Assembly (NCBI GenBank): GCA_002413265.1
Contig: DHWR01000047.1
Span: 2,515-17,166 of the forward strand
Origin: Chloroflexi bacterium UBA5177
GTDB lineage: Bacteria; Chloroflexota; UBA5177
Length of the DNA stretch: 14,652 nt
Reading direction: 5' to 3'
Below, one piece after another: positions 9,304 to 14,652 of the stretch (its first letter is position 1; each line of letters opens with the position of its first letter). The notes beneath the pieces are model-generated. The model was given only the letters and a program-made list of their open reading frames with translations, ran no database searches and was not told the DNA's origin. The position numbers and the translations under genes are program-made.

Positions 9304-9900
9304 CTACGTCTGCTGAAGCCGTTCCAGCATCCAGGTGACCTCGGGCGCCCGTCTGGTTGCGATCTCTGACTCCACCAGTTTTCGCGACCTTTTATGCAGC
9401 TTCCCTACAGTGTTTTGCAGCTTGAGAGCCAATTCCTCGCGAAGCTGGAGGGTATCTGCGGTCATCTTTCTTCTCGACCGCTGCGAGTCCAAACTCGATA
9501 GAGCTCGTCCCCAAAACGCAACGAGCGATCTGGGCGTGAACTGGACCTCTCGCTCCGCTTCGTCTCCCGTCTCCATCTCCGTGCGGATAGAGCTCGCGAA
9601 TTGCTCGAGTATTCGACTTTCGTCTGAGACGAATTTGAATCGCGCTCTCATGACGGAGCCGCTCGCGACGCGTACCAGGTATCGGCTAAAGCCCATTGAA
9701 TTTTCGTAATAGCGCGAGAGCTTCACGAGGTCGTTGACCTCGGTCAGAGATAGGCGCAGCGCTTGGGAGTTCGCCCCTATCGATTGTTTTCGCTTCGCGC
9801 TCACCGTCCATCCCCTTCCCAGCACAAATGTACCGCGGTCCTTCTTTAGCGGTCCGCCACGCTCATGCAACCGTGCGCGACGTGGTGCCGCAGGTGCCAT
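9304..9900 (-). CDS. Basic protein of unknown function, about 198 aa
   Basis: An open - strand frame ends at TAG (9304-9306), 4 nt from the convergent 170-aa gene. The frame is open back to 10317, but the upstream part lies antisense to the membrane protein at 9970-10731 and is not credible. ATG codons at 9930 and 9900 are the plausible starts; neither has a good ribosome site. I prefer 9900 because 9930 would overlap the shared promoter-like element. The protein is rich in Arg, Lys and Ser: an N-terminal APRRARLHERGGPLKKDRG region, a middle with LTEVNDLVKLSRYYENSMGF, a strand-rich segment YLVRVASGSVMRARFKFV, and a C-terminal helical stretch LQLREELALKLQNTVGKLHK. No family is recognised and there is no membrane segment. 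A competing + strand frame at 9335-9709 is less protein-like. Start and function are uncertain. Confidence 0.55.
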   Translation of the reverse strand: MAPAAPRRARLHERGGPLKKDRGTFVLGRGWTVSAKRKQSIGANSQALRLSLTEVNDLVKLSRYYENSMGFSRYLVRVASGSVMRARFKFVSDESRILEQFASSIRTEMETGDEAEREVQFTPRSLVAFWGRALSSLDSQRSRRKMTADTLQLREELALKLQNTVGKLHKRSRKLVESEIATRRAPEVTWMLERLQQT

Positions 9901-9913
9901 CTCGCCGGCATTA

Positions 9914-9929
9914 GACAGATAGAATGTCA
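9914..9929 (+). promoter_or_regulatory. Shared upstream element GAC-N-GATAGAATGTCA, copy 2 (COG4280-like gene)
   Basis: GAC-A-GATAGAATGTCA lies 40 bases upstream of the GTG start at 9970 and matches the copy before the phosphoesterase at 15 of 16 positions. TAGAAT (9920-9925) could be the -10 box. Both copies also share the partial dyad GAC-N9-GTC. Confidence 0.4.
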
Positions 9930-9969
9930 TGTTGGGGAGCACTTCAAGCAGCGCATCGGAAGGGGAATC

Positions 9970-10731
9970 GTGAGCTGGGTAGTCGCAGTACCTTCGGCTC
10001 TTGCGAGCGGAGTCGAATTCGTGGAAGCCTTCACGATAGTGCTGGCCGTCGGAATAACCAGGGGGTGGCGGAGCGCACTCGCCGGAACGTTTGGAGCGGT
10101 TCTCGTTCTTGCCGCTATTACGGGTGCGCTCGGAGCCGGGCTGTTGAGTACCGTACCTCTCGGAGCACTGAAGGTCATCATCGGCATTTTCTTGCTGCTC
10201 TTTGGCTTGAAGTGGCTGCGCAAAGCCATCATGAGGTTTAGCGGACTCAAGGCTCTCCACGACGAGGCGGAGACGTTCCGCGAAGAGGTGGCGATGCTCT
10301 CCGCGGCGCAACGCCACGCTGGAGCGATCGATTGGCTCGCGGCCTCGACGTCGTTCAACGGTGTGCTGCTCGAAGGGCTCGAGGTTGTCTTCATAGTCGT
10401 GGCTCTCGGCAGCGCTTCCAAGTCCCTGGGCTCCGCCACCGTGGGAGCTTTGGCAGCAGCCGTGATCGTCATAGGCGCCGGTGTACTGTTACGGGCACCT
10501 ATGGAAAAGGTGCCCGAAAACACCATGAAATTTGTGGTTGGCGTGATGCTTTCAAGTTTTGGAACCTTCTGGACGGCAGAGGGCTTGGGCGCAAAATGGT
10601 GGCAGGGGGACTGGTCGATTCTCGTCCTTATAGGAGCATTCCTGGCGGTCTCGTGGGTGTCAGTGCAGCTGTTGAAGAGAAGTAGCAATTCTGCGCATGC
10701 AACCGCTTCATTTTCCGCAATGGAGTCTTAG
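9970..10731 (+). CDS. Polytopic membrane protein, COG4280-like, possible metal or small-solute permease
   Basis: The 253-residue protein has about seven hydrophobic segments, near residues 5-27, 36-58, 63-80, 129-148, 153-174, 184-204 and 215-234. A charged loop lies at about 84-122. The two halves resemble each other: SGVEFVEAFTIVLAVG (residues 13-28) parallels NGVLLEGLEVVFIVVALG (130-147). Each is followed by a helix pair and a segment ending near KFVVGVMLSSFGTFWTAEGLG. Acidic E-x-x-E motifs inside the first helix of each half recall the REGLE motif of FTR1 iron permeases, so a cation-transport role is conceivable. The sequence most resembles the uncharacterised COG4280 group. The GTG at 9970 is chosen from the purine-rich GGAAGGGG just upstream and because residues before it are not hydrophobic. 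The next gene overlaps its 3' end by 35 nt. Confidence 0.8.
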   Translation: MSWVVAVPSALASGVEFVEAFTIVLAVGITRGWRSALAGTFGAVLVLAAITGALGAGLLSTVPLGALKVIIGIFLLLFGLKWLRKAIMRFSGLKALHDEAETFREEVAMLSAAQRHAGAIDWLAASTSFNGVLLEGLEVVFIVVALGSASKSLGSATVGALAAAVIVIGAGVLLRAPMEKVPENTMKFVVGVMLSSFGTFWTAEGLGAKWWQGDWSILVLIGAFLAVSWVSVQLLKRSSNSAHATASFSAMES

Positions 10732-10951
10732 GGGCTTGCAGGGATTGATTGGTGCCGCCCTCTGGATCTGGGACTTTGTGGTCGGAGACGCATGGATCGT
10801 CGCGGGAGTTGTGCTTGCAGCCGCCATCGGAGGGCTGATGCACGCATCCAGCTCAACATCTCTCGAGCGGCTCGAAGGACCTCTCATGTTCGTGGTCGTG
10901 CTTCTCGGAATGGTCTTGAGCTTATGGCAGGGTGCACGCCAGGCTCACTGA
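10697..10951 (+). CDS. Small membrane protein overlapping the COG4280-like gene
   Basis: The frame encodes 84 residues, with hydrophobic segments near 13-30 (LIGAALWIWDFVV), 32-48 and 61-77 (PLMFVVVLLGMVLSLW), so two or three membrane helices. The ATG at 10697 overlaps the end of the upstream gene by 35 nt in another frame, an arrangement typical of coupled genes. A weak purine-rich GAGAAG lies upstream. I do not recognise a family. Because of the overlap it may be a partner or accessory subunit of the COG4280-like protein. Its TGA is followed by the 430-nt signal-rich gene-free region. Confidence 0.6.
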   Translation: MQPLHFPQWSLRGLQGLIGAALWIWDFVVGDAWIVAGVVLAAAIGGLMHASSSTSLERLEGPLMFVVVLLGMVLSLWQGARQAH

Positions 10952-10959
10952 CGGTGGTG

Positions 10960-10971
10960 CACAAATTTGTG
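10960..10971. repeat. 12-bp perfect palindrome CACAAATTTGTG
   Basis: CACAAATTTGTG is fully self-complementary and overlaps the first DnaA-box-like 9-mer by four bases. It could be an operator for a dimeric regulator. GGTGCAC, a 7-mer, occurs at 10931, 10956 and 11011 around it. Confidence 0.4.
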
Positions 10972-10988
10972 GATGAACTTGTGGATAA
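10968..10988 (-). promoter_or_regulatory. Two DnaA-box-like 9-mers in tandem
   Basis: TGTGGATAA at 10980-10988 is the exact complement of the DnaA box TTATCCACA. TGTGGATGA at 10968-10976 differs from it by one base. They start 12 bp apart in the same orientation, within the direct repeat TTGTGGATGAAC / TTGTGGATAACG. They lie just downstream of the small membrane protein gene. Confidence 0.5.
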
Positions 10989-10998
10989 CGCTGCGTTT

Positions 10999-11016
10999 TG
11001 CACCTAAAATGGTGCA
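10999..11016. repeat. Inverted repeat TGCACC-N6-GGTGCA
   Basis: TGCACC and GGTGCA are perfect 6-bp arms around TAAAAT. The right arm is one of the three GGTGCAC copies. It lies between the tandem and the single DnaA-box-like sites. Function unknown; it may be a regulator site. Confidence 0.35.
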
Positions 11017-11041
11017 CGGAAAGGGTCAGTATCGCCGACAC

Positions 11042-11050
11042 CTATCCACA
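11042..11050 (+). promoter_or_regulatory. Third DnaA-box-like 9-mer, opposite orientation
   Basis: CTATCCACA differs from TTATCCACA only at the first base and faces the two tandem sites 53 bp away. Confidence 0.35.
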
Positions 11051-11094
11051 TGAGTTCAACATCCGGCGCCAGTAAAGGACTTGGAATTTTACAT

Positions 11095-11109
11095 AATCGC
11101 GGCGCGATT
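11095..11109. repeat. 15-bp palindrome AATCGCG-G-CGCGATT
   Basis: Two perfect 7-bp arms surround a single G. The site ends 22 bp before the -35-like hexamer of the leader RNA promoter, which is a plausible operator or activator position. Confidence 0.4.
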
Positions 11110-11131
11110 TTCGGTTGGCTTCCGCAGGCAC

Positions 11132-11160
11132 TTTACGACTTGTCTACGGCAAGGTATTGT
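11132..11160 (+). promoter_or_regulatory. Putative promoter of the structured leader RNA
   Basis: TTTACG (11132-11137) and TATTGT (11155-11160) are separated by 17 nt. Each is a modest match to the sigma-70 hexamers (3-4 of 6). Transcription would start near 11167, three bases before the first hairpin of the leader. Confidence 0.35.
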
Positions 11161-11250
11161 TCCCCCAAGGTGATTCGCTACACGCGGGATCACTTGCGAG
11201 CATACCGAACCTTTCGAGGTTCAGTCACACAGCCTTCTCCTTTCCGTCCC

Positions 11251-11292
11251 GCCTGCTGCGGGAGCGTACTATCCCTCGCTCCCACAGCAGGC
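11251..11292 (+). other. Long near-perfect hairpin in the leader
   Basis: Arms 11251-11266 and 11277-11292 pair at 15 of 16 positions (one C/A mismatch, 11259 with 11284) around a 10-nt loop. It is the strongest secondary structure in the gene-free region and lies 14 nt upstream of the terminator stem. Confidence 0.65.
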
Positions 11293-11306
11293 ACCGCCAC
11301 TTACTG

Positions 11307-11343
11307 GAGCCCCCGGTTTTTTCCCCCGGGGGCTCTTTTCTCT
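11307..11343 (+). terminator. Intrinsic (Rho-independent) terminator
   Basis: GAGCCCCCGG (11307-11316) and CCGGGGGCTC (11326-11335) form a perfect GC-rich 10-bp stem with a TTTTTTCCC loop, followed by TTTTCTCTTT. It precedes the ATG of the PHP gene by only 38 nt from the T-tract end, with no promoter-like sequence in between. It therefore either ends a small RNA or acts as an attenuator. Confidence 0.8.
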
Positions 11344-11381
11344 TTAGAGGAGATGGCATTGGGGGATGCGGGGCGAGAACC

Positions 11382-12164
11382 ATGATTGATCTGCACAATC
11401 ACATCCTGCCGGGCTTAGATGACGGTGCAGCCGACCTCGAAGAAAGTGTTCAGATCGCTCGTCAATTCCTGTCTGAGGGTGTTACGGTCGTGGCCGCGAC
11501 TCCGCATCTCAACCCCGAACGACAAACCGGAGCCGGACCAGAGGTACTCCACGGCAAACTCCAAGAACTGCGCCGGGCCCTTGTATCGGCGCGGCTGGAC
11601 CTGAACGTTGTTGCAGGAAACGAGCTCTATCTCGTTCCGGACGCCGCCGAGCTATTGCAAGCCGGCATCGCGTCAACGCTGGGCGATGGGCACTACGTTC
11701 TCGCAGAGCTCTCTCTCTTCGCGCGGGAGCGGCCACTCTACCTCGAGGACGCCCTGTTTCGCATTCAGCTTGCAGGCTATTCGGTCATCCTGGCGCACCC
11801 CGAGCGCTACCCATTCGTCCAGCGAGACCAGCACGCGGTCGACAGTCTGCTCGACCGAGAGGTCGTTCTTCAGCTCACGGCGCCGGCCCTACTCGGCGAC
11901 TACGGCGCGGCGGTGAGACGAACCGCCGAGGGACTGTTGCGACATGGGGCGTACGCGCTGGCGGCGAGCGATCGGCACCATCCCGGCGCAAAGCGGTCAT
12001 TGGCCGACCTTCACGGTCGCATCGAAGAGCTTACCGACCTAACGACGGCTGATCTGCTGCTAAAACACAATCCGGATCGGGTGCTGGCCGACGCGCGGTT
12101 AGAGATGCCCGTGCCGGTGTTCCAGCAACCGTCACTGTTCGATCGATTGCTGCACCGCGGCTGA
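11382..12164 (+). CDS. PHP-domain phosphoesterase, CpsB/YwqE-type protein tyrosine phosphatase
   Basis: The 260-residue protein fits the CpsB/CapC/YwqE family. These are metal-dependent (often Mn) cytoplasmic phosphatases that remove phosphate from tyrosine kinases controlling capsule or exopolysaccharide synthesis. It opens with DLHNHILPGLDDGA, in which His5 and His7 are metal ligands. TPHLNP (His42), GNELYL (Glu81), ILAHPERY (His139) and ASDRHH (Asp197, His199) supply the remaining expected metal-site residues, so the active site looks complete. The ATG at 11382 begins exactly at the family motif; the frame is open upstream but runs through the hairpins and terminator. The ribosome site is weak (GGGGCGAG). 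No cognate kinase or polysaccharide gene is visible. Regulation by the structured leader immediately upstream is suggested by position. It is followed after 97 nt by the surface protein gene. Confidence 0.9.
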   Translation: MIDLHNHILPGLDDGAADLEESVQIARQFLSEGVTVVAATPHLNPERQTGAGPEVLHGKLQELRRALVSARLDLNVVAGNELYLVPDAAELLQAGIASTLGDGHYVLAELSLFARERPLYLEDALFRIQLAGYSVILAHPERYPFVQRDQHAVDSLLDREVVLQLTAPALLGDYGAAVRRTAEGLLRHGAYALAASDRHHPGAKRSLADLHGRIEELTDLTTADLLLKHNPDRVLADARLEMPVPVFQQPSLFDRLLHRG

Positions 12165-12261
12165 GGGTGCAGAGTCAGAGCGTATCTGCTACTCTGCTCT
12201 CTGATTGCGCACGACGACGTACTTCTCGTCTTCATCGCGCAGGTGAAGCAGGAGGCACGCG

Positions 12262-14652
12262 ATGCGGGAACGGGTGTTCGGCGCATTGCTGTTAGGGATT
12301 GCGGCGGCTCCGGTTTCGGCTCATGCATTCGCGCAAGGTCAGCTCGGTCACCTCGCTGCCGCGAACCCAGCGATCCGCACCAGGAGCGCGGTGCAGACCA
12401 GAGACACGGGAGCGCGAGCGGTGATCGCGCCTGCCAATGCTGCGTCCAATCTGGTTGTCAACGGTGGCTTCGAGGCAGGACAGGCGCCGTGGCAGGAAAG
12501 CTCGTCGGGCGGCTACCAGATGATCGACTACTCGAACCCTCATTCTGGCAGTTACAGCGCCTGGCTCTGCGGATATAGCGCCTGCAACGATAGGCTGTCG
12601 CAGACCGTGGGTTTGCCGGCGATCTCCGCTCAGCTGACGCTGCAGTTCTATACTTTTGTCCGCACGCGCGAGCCCAGCGGGTCCGGTTGCGTCGATCACT
12701 TCTCAGTCTTCGTGAGGACGTCGTCCGGCGCATCGGTTACCTCCCCTCTGACCCTCTGCAACACGGACGCGTCGGGGTCCTGGTCAGTGCACTTTTATGA
12801 CCTGACGAGCGTCCTGCAGCCGTTTGCCGGCCAGCAGGTTCAGCTGTGGTTTCAGGCCACCACAAGCTCATCAAACTCCTCAGATTTCTTCGTCGACGAC
12901 GTTACGTTCTCAGCAGGCACCGGTTCCCTTCCCAGCCCAACGACCACGTCGCCCGCAGTGCCGACTTCCACTCCAACTTCCACCGCGGCTTCCGCGACAG
13001 GCTCGACGGAGCTCGTGGTAAACGGCGGGTTCGAGGCAGGTCAAACACCCTGGCATGAACAGTCCAGCGGCGGATATCAGATGATCGACTACTCGAACCC
13101 ACACACCGGGAGCTACTCCGCCTGGCTCTGCGGGTTACAACAATGTACCGAACGTCTCTGGCAGGTGATCAGCGTACCGAGATCCGCCACCAGCCTGTCC
13201 TTCGGTTACTGGCTGTATGTACGGACAAATGAGTCCGGCGGATGCGGTGACTCAGTCACCTCGAGTATTCAATCCACGAGTGGAGCGACGCTGCTAACCG
13301 GACAGAACACCTGTAACAACGCTGCAAGTGGCAGCTGGACGCATATCACAATCGATGCGACGTCTCTGCTGCGTTCCGTGGCGGGTCAGCAGATCCAGGC
13401 GAACTTTCGAGCTACTACCAACTCATCGCTGTCTTCCGACTTCTTTGTTGACGATGTGAGTCTTAGCGCGGGCACGAGTGATCCCACACCGACGGCGACC
13501 GCTACGAATACGGCGCTGCATACCAGCACCCCGACCCCCACGTCCACCCCGGCCCCGACGTCCACCAGGACCGCGTACGGTGACGGGTACTGCGCCGACC
13601 GTTACAGCGACGAGCACGACGTCTCCAACTGTCACACCAACAGGCGCCAGCGAAACGAACCTTATGCTCAACGGAGGTTTCGAGCAAGGGCAGGGCGCAG
13701 TGGCAAGAAGTGTCGAGCGGCGGCTACCAGTTCATCGATTACAGTCATCCGCACACGGGGAGCTACTCGGCCTGGCTGTGCGGCTACAACTCGTGCTCAG
13801 ATCAGCTGTGGCAGACGGTCACCCTGCCGGCGGGCGTCTCCCAGGCAACGCTGGCATACTACCTCTCGGAGAACACGCAGGAAGCGGTCTGTAGCTGCAA
13901 CGACTCCATGGCTGTTCGGGTGCGTACAGGTTCGGGCTCCGTGATTGCAACACTTCAGTCCGTCTGTAACGCGAACAGTTCGGGAGCCTGGCTGTCGGAA
14001 AGCCTCGATCTGAGCTCGGTGCTGTCGTCACATGCCGGCCAGCAGATTCAAGTCGCATTCATTGCCACGTCCAACGGGACTCTTTCGAGCGAATTCTTCG
14101 TCGACGATGTTTCGTTGAGAGTTGTCGCGGGGACGCCGGTTCCAGCGACGGCGACCCCCTTGCCGCAGTCGATGCCTGCACTGGTTAGCAGTGATCCGTT
14201 TGCCGCTACGGTACCCGGTCAGCATCAGAGCCAGGTAGAGCCCGACACCTACACATTCGGCTCGACACTCGTCTCCGCGTTTCAGGTAGGAAGGTATTAC
14301 GACGGAGGTAGCACGGACGTCGGCTGGGCGACTTACTCCGGCGGCTCGTGGCACCATGGCCTCTTGCCTGGCCTGACCACGAATGCTCCCAATCCCGGCA
14401 GCTACGACCGAGCGACCGATCCCTCTGTGACCTATGATCGGGCTCACCAGATCTGGATGATTGCGACGCTCGCGATGAGCTCTACCAACGGTGTCGCCAT
14501 CCTGGTGAGTCAGTCGGCCGATGGCCTGAACTGGACGCAACCGGTGGTTGCCGGCACCGGCCCATCGCTCGACAAGGGTTGGATTGCATGTGACGACGGC
14601 ACACAGAGTCCGTATTACGGCCACTGCTATCTGGAGTGGGACGATGTTTCTA
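12262..14652 (+). CDS. Secreted multidomain protein: three four-cysteine beta-sandwich repeats plus start of BNR/sialidase-like domain; frame broken twice; 3' end outside window
   Basis: The ATG at 12262 follows GGAGG (12251-12255) with a 6-nt spacer. MRERVFGALLLGIAAAPVSA is a signal peptide with likely cleavage after AFA near residue 24. Three homologous domains of about 155 residues follow, each opening with LVVNGGFEAGQ-P-W and SSGGYQMIDYSNPHSGSYSA and ending in FFVDDV. Each has a WLCG...C pair and two further Cys, so disulfides are likely. Thr/Pro/Ser-rich linkers separate them. After repeat 3 comes a new domain with VGRYYDGGSTDVGWA and an Asp-box-like SQSADGLNW, resembling BNR/sialidase propellers. 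The uninterrupted first frame would run only to 13944. One extra base near 13576 and another at 13694-13697 move it through all three frames, and the last stays open to the window end. The domains resemble carbohydrate-binding jelly rolls, so a cell-surface or glycan role is inferred. Confidence 0.75.
12448..12915 (+). repeat. Surface protein repeat 1 (residues 63-218)
   Basis: First copy of the NGGFEAGQ...FFVDDV domain, with cysteines at residues 103, 108, 143 and 166. It is similar to copy 2 at the nucleotide level, especially around the IDYSNPHSG block. Confidence 0.85.
13009..13470 (+). repeat. Surface protein repeat 2 (residues 250-403)
   Basis: Second copy, with cysteines at residues 290, 295, 328 and 351. 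It is separated from copy 1 by a Ser/Thr/Pro linker and followed by the TPTPTSTPAPTST linker. Confidence 0.85.
13576..13576 (+). other. Apparent single-base insertion 1 (frameshift)
   Basis: Reading GCG, skipping T13576, then ACG-GTG-ACG restores the Thr-rich linker TVTGTAPTVTATSTTSPT in the next frame. Without the skip the frame gives Tyr/Cys/Asp/Arg-rich sequence unlike the other linkers. The exact base may be shifted by a few positions. Confidence 0.7.
13658..14125 (+). repeat. Surface protein repeat 3, split by the second frameshift
   Basis: Begins NLMLNGGFEQGQ in one frame and continues WQEVSSGGYQFIDYSHPHTG in another. It keeps the WLCGYNSC pair, later cysteines and FFVDDVSL, so it is otherwise intact. 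Confidence 0.8.
13694..13697 (+). other. Apparent single-base insertion 2 (frameshift)
   Basis: Between GGFEQGQ and QWQEVSSGG four bases (GGCG) stand where one codon is expected by comparison with repeats 1 and 2, so one base is extra. Downstream the frame stays open and repeat-like to the end of the window. Confidence 0.7.

Larger units (their letters stand above)
11167..11343 (+). ncRNA. Candidate structured leader RNA or small RNA upstream of the PHP phosphatase gene
   Basis: Four hairpins follow one another in about 175 nt. The first is GTGAT/ATCAC (11170-11193) with an inner CGC/GCG. The second is GAACCT-TTCG-AGGTTC (11207-11222), a perfect stem with a UUCG loop. The third has 16-nt arms with 15 pairs (11251-11292), GCCTGCTGCGGGAGCG against its complement, loop TACTATCCCT. 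The fourth is an intrinsic terminator (11307-11343). The left arm of the third can instead form CCCGC-CTGCT-GCGGG (11248-11262), so an alternative fold exists. It does not resemble tmRNA, RNase P RNA, SRP RNA or a tRNA. It may be a free small RNA, or the regulated leader of the gene starting at 11382. The start is inferred from a promoter-like pair. Confidence 0.45.

Noticed and set aside
9931..10317. Upstream extension of the basic - strand protein
   Set aside because: It is antisense to the start of the COG4280-like membrane protein, low in hydrophobic residues and irregular in composition. A start at 9930 or 9900 is more sensible.
9927..10688. A 253-codon - strand frame opposite the membrane protein
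   Set aside because: Ser/Thr/Pro/Ala-rich shadow frame. The + strand frame has clear membrane helices and an internal duplication.
11087..11109. Possible dif (XerCD) site: TTTTACATAA resembles a XerD arm, and skew seems to change sign nearby
   Set aside because: Only one arm matches. After a 6-nt spacer the XerC half is absent and the sequence instead forms the CG-rich palindrome. My skew counts are too few to rely on.
11167..11343. tmRNA, SRP RNA, RNase P RNA or a tRNA as identity of the structured RNA
   Set aside because: Conserved sequence signatures of those RNAs are not present. The UUCG hairpin is not a T-arm, and there is no acceptor stem or CCA.
11050..11352. Open frames running through the gene-free region (including the upstream extension of the PHP frame)
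   Set aside because: They would translate the hairpins and terminator, have no ribosome site and give low-complexity sequence. The region reads better as regulatory or RNA-coding.
13490..13570. Tandem DNA repeat in the Thr/Pro linker
   Set aside because: The ACC/CCC/TCC pattern follows from the TPTPTS amino acid linker and shows no exact unit repeated often enough to call a separate repeat.

Overview
The window is a GC-rich bacterial chromosome segment. Several secreted or membrane proteins and Thr/Pro-rich TPTPTS linkers in a multidomain surface protein resemble Chloroflexota and related uncultured soil phyla. That assignment is an inference from style, not from a marker gene. There is no rRNA, tRNA, CRISPR array or transposase.

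Region 1 (1-5836, + strand) is housekeeping metabolism. The 3' end of gcvT is followed by gcvH, gcvPA and gcvPB with 2-nt spacing or overlapping stop/start codons. This is a tightly coupled glycine cleavage operon with split P-protein subunits; the L-protein gene is not in the window. A short alpha-glucan phosphorylase (glgP) follows after a 64-nt gap. Region 2 (5963-9299) holds a 73-aa one-helix protein with a TTG start, a convergent secreted phosphoesterase of the phospholipase C/AcpA type with a long beta-rich tail, and a 170-aa protein of unknown function with a clean promoter and ribosome binding site. Region 3 (9304-10951) holds a basic unknown protein on the - strand, divergent from a COG4280-like polytopic membrane protein that overlaps a small membrane protein.

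Region 4 (10952-11381) is the only long gene-free stretch and the densest in signals. It has three DnaA-box-like 9-mers, three short palindromes, a promoter-like pair, and four successive RNA hairpins, the last an intrinsic terminator. These sit directly before a CpsB/YwqE-type PHP phosphatase gene. Only 38 nt separate the terminator T-tract (ending 11343) from the start codon, so the leader may be an attenuator or may encode a separate small RNA. Region 5 (12262 to the end) is a secreted protein with three homologous four-cysteine beta-sandwich repeats and the start of a BNR/sialidase-like domain. Its reading frame is broken by two single-base insertions in or near the third linker.

The best leads for something new are the structured leader before the PHP gene, the DnaA-box cluster beside it, and a 15-of-16 shared element upstream of two otherwise unrelated genes.
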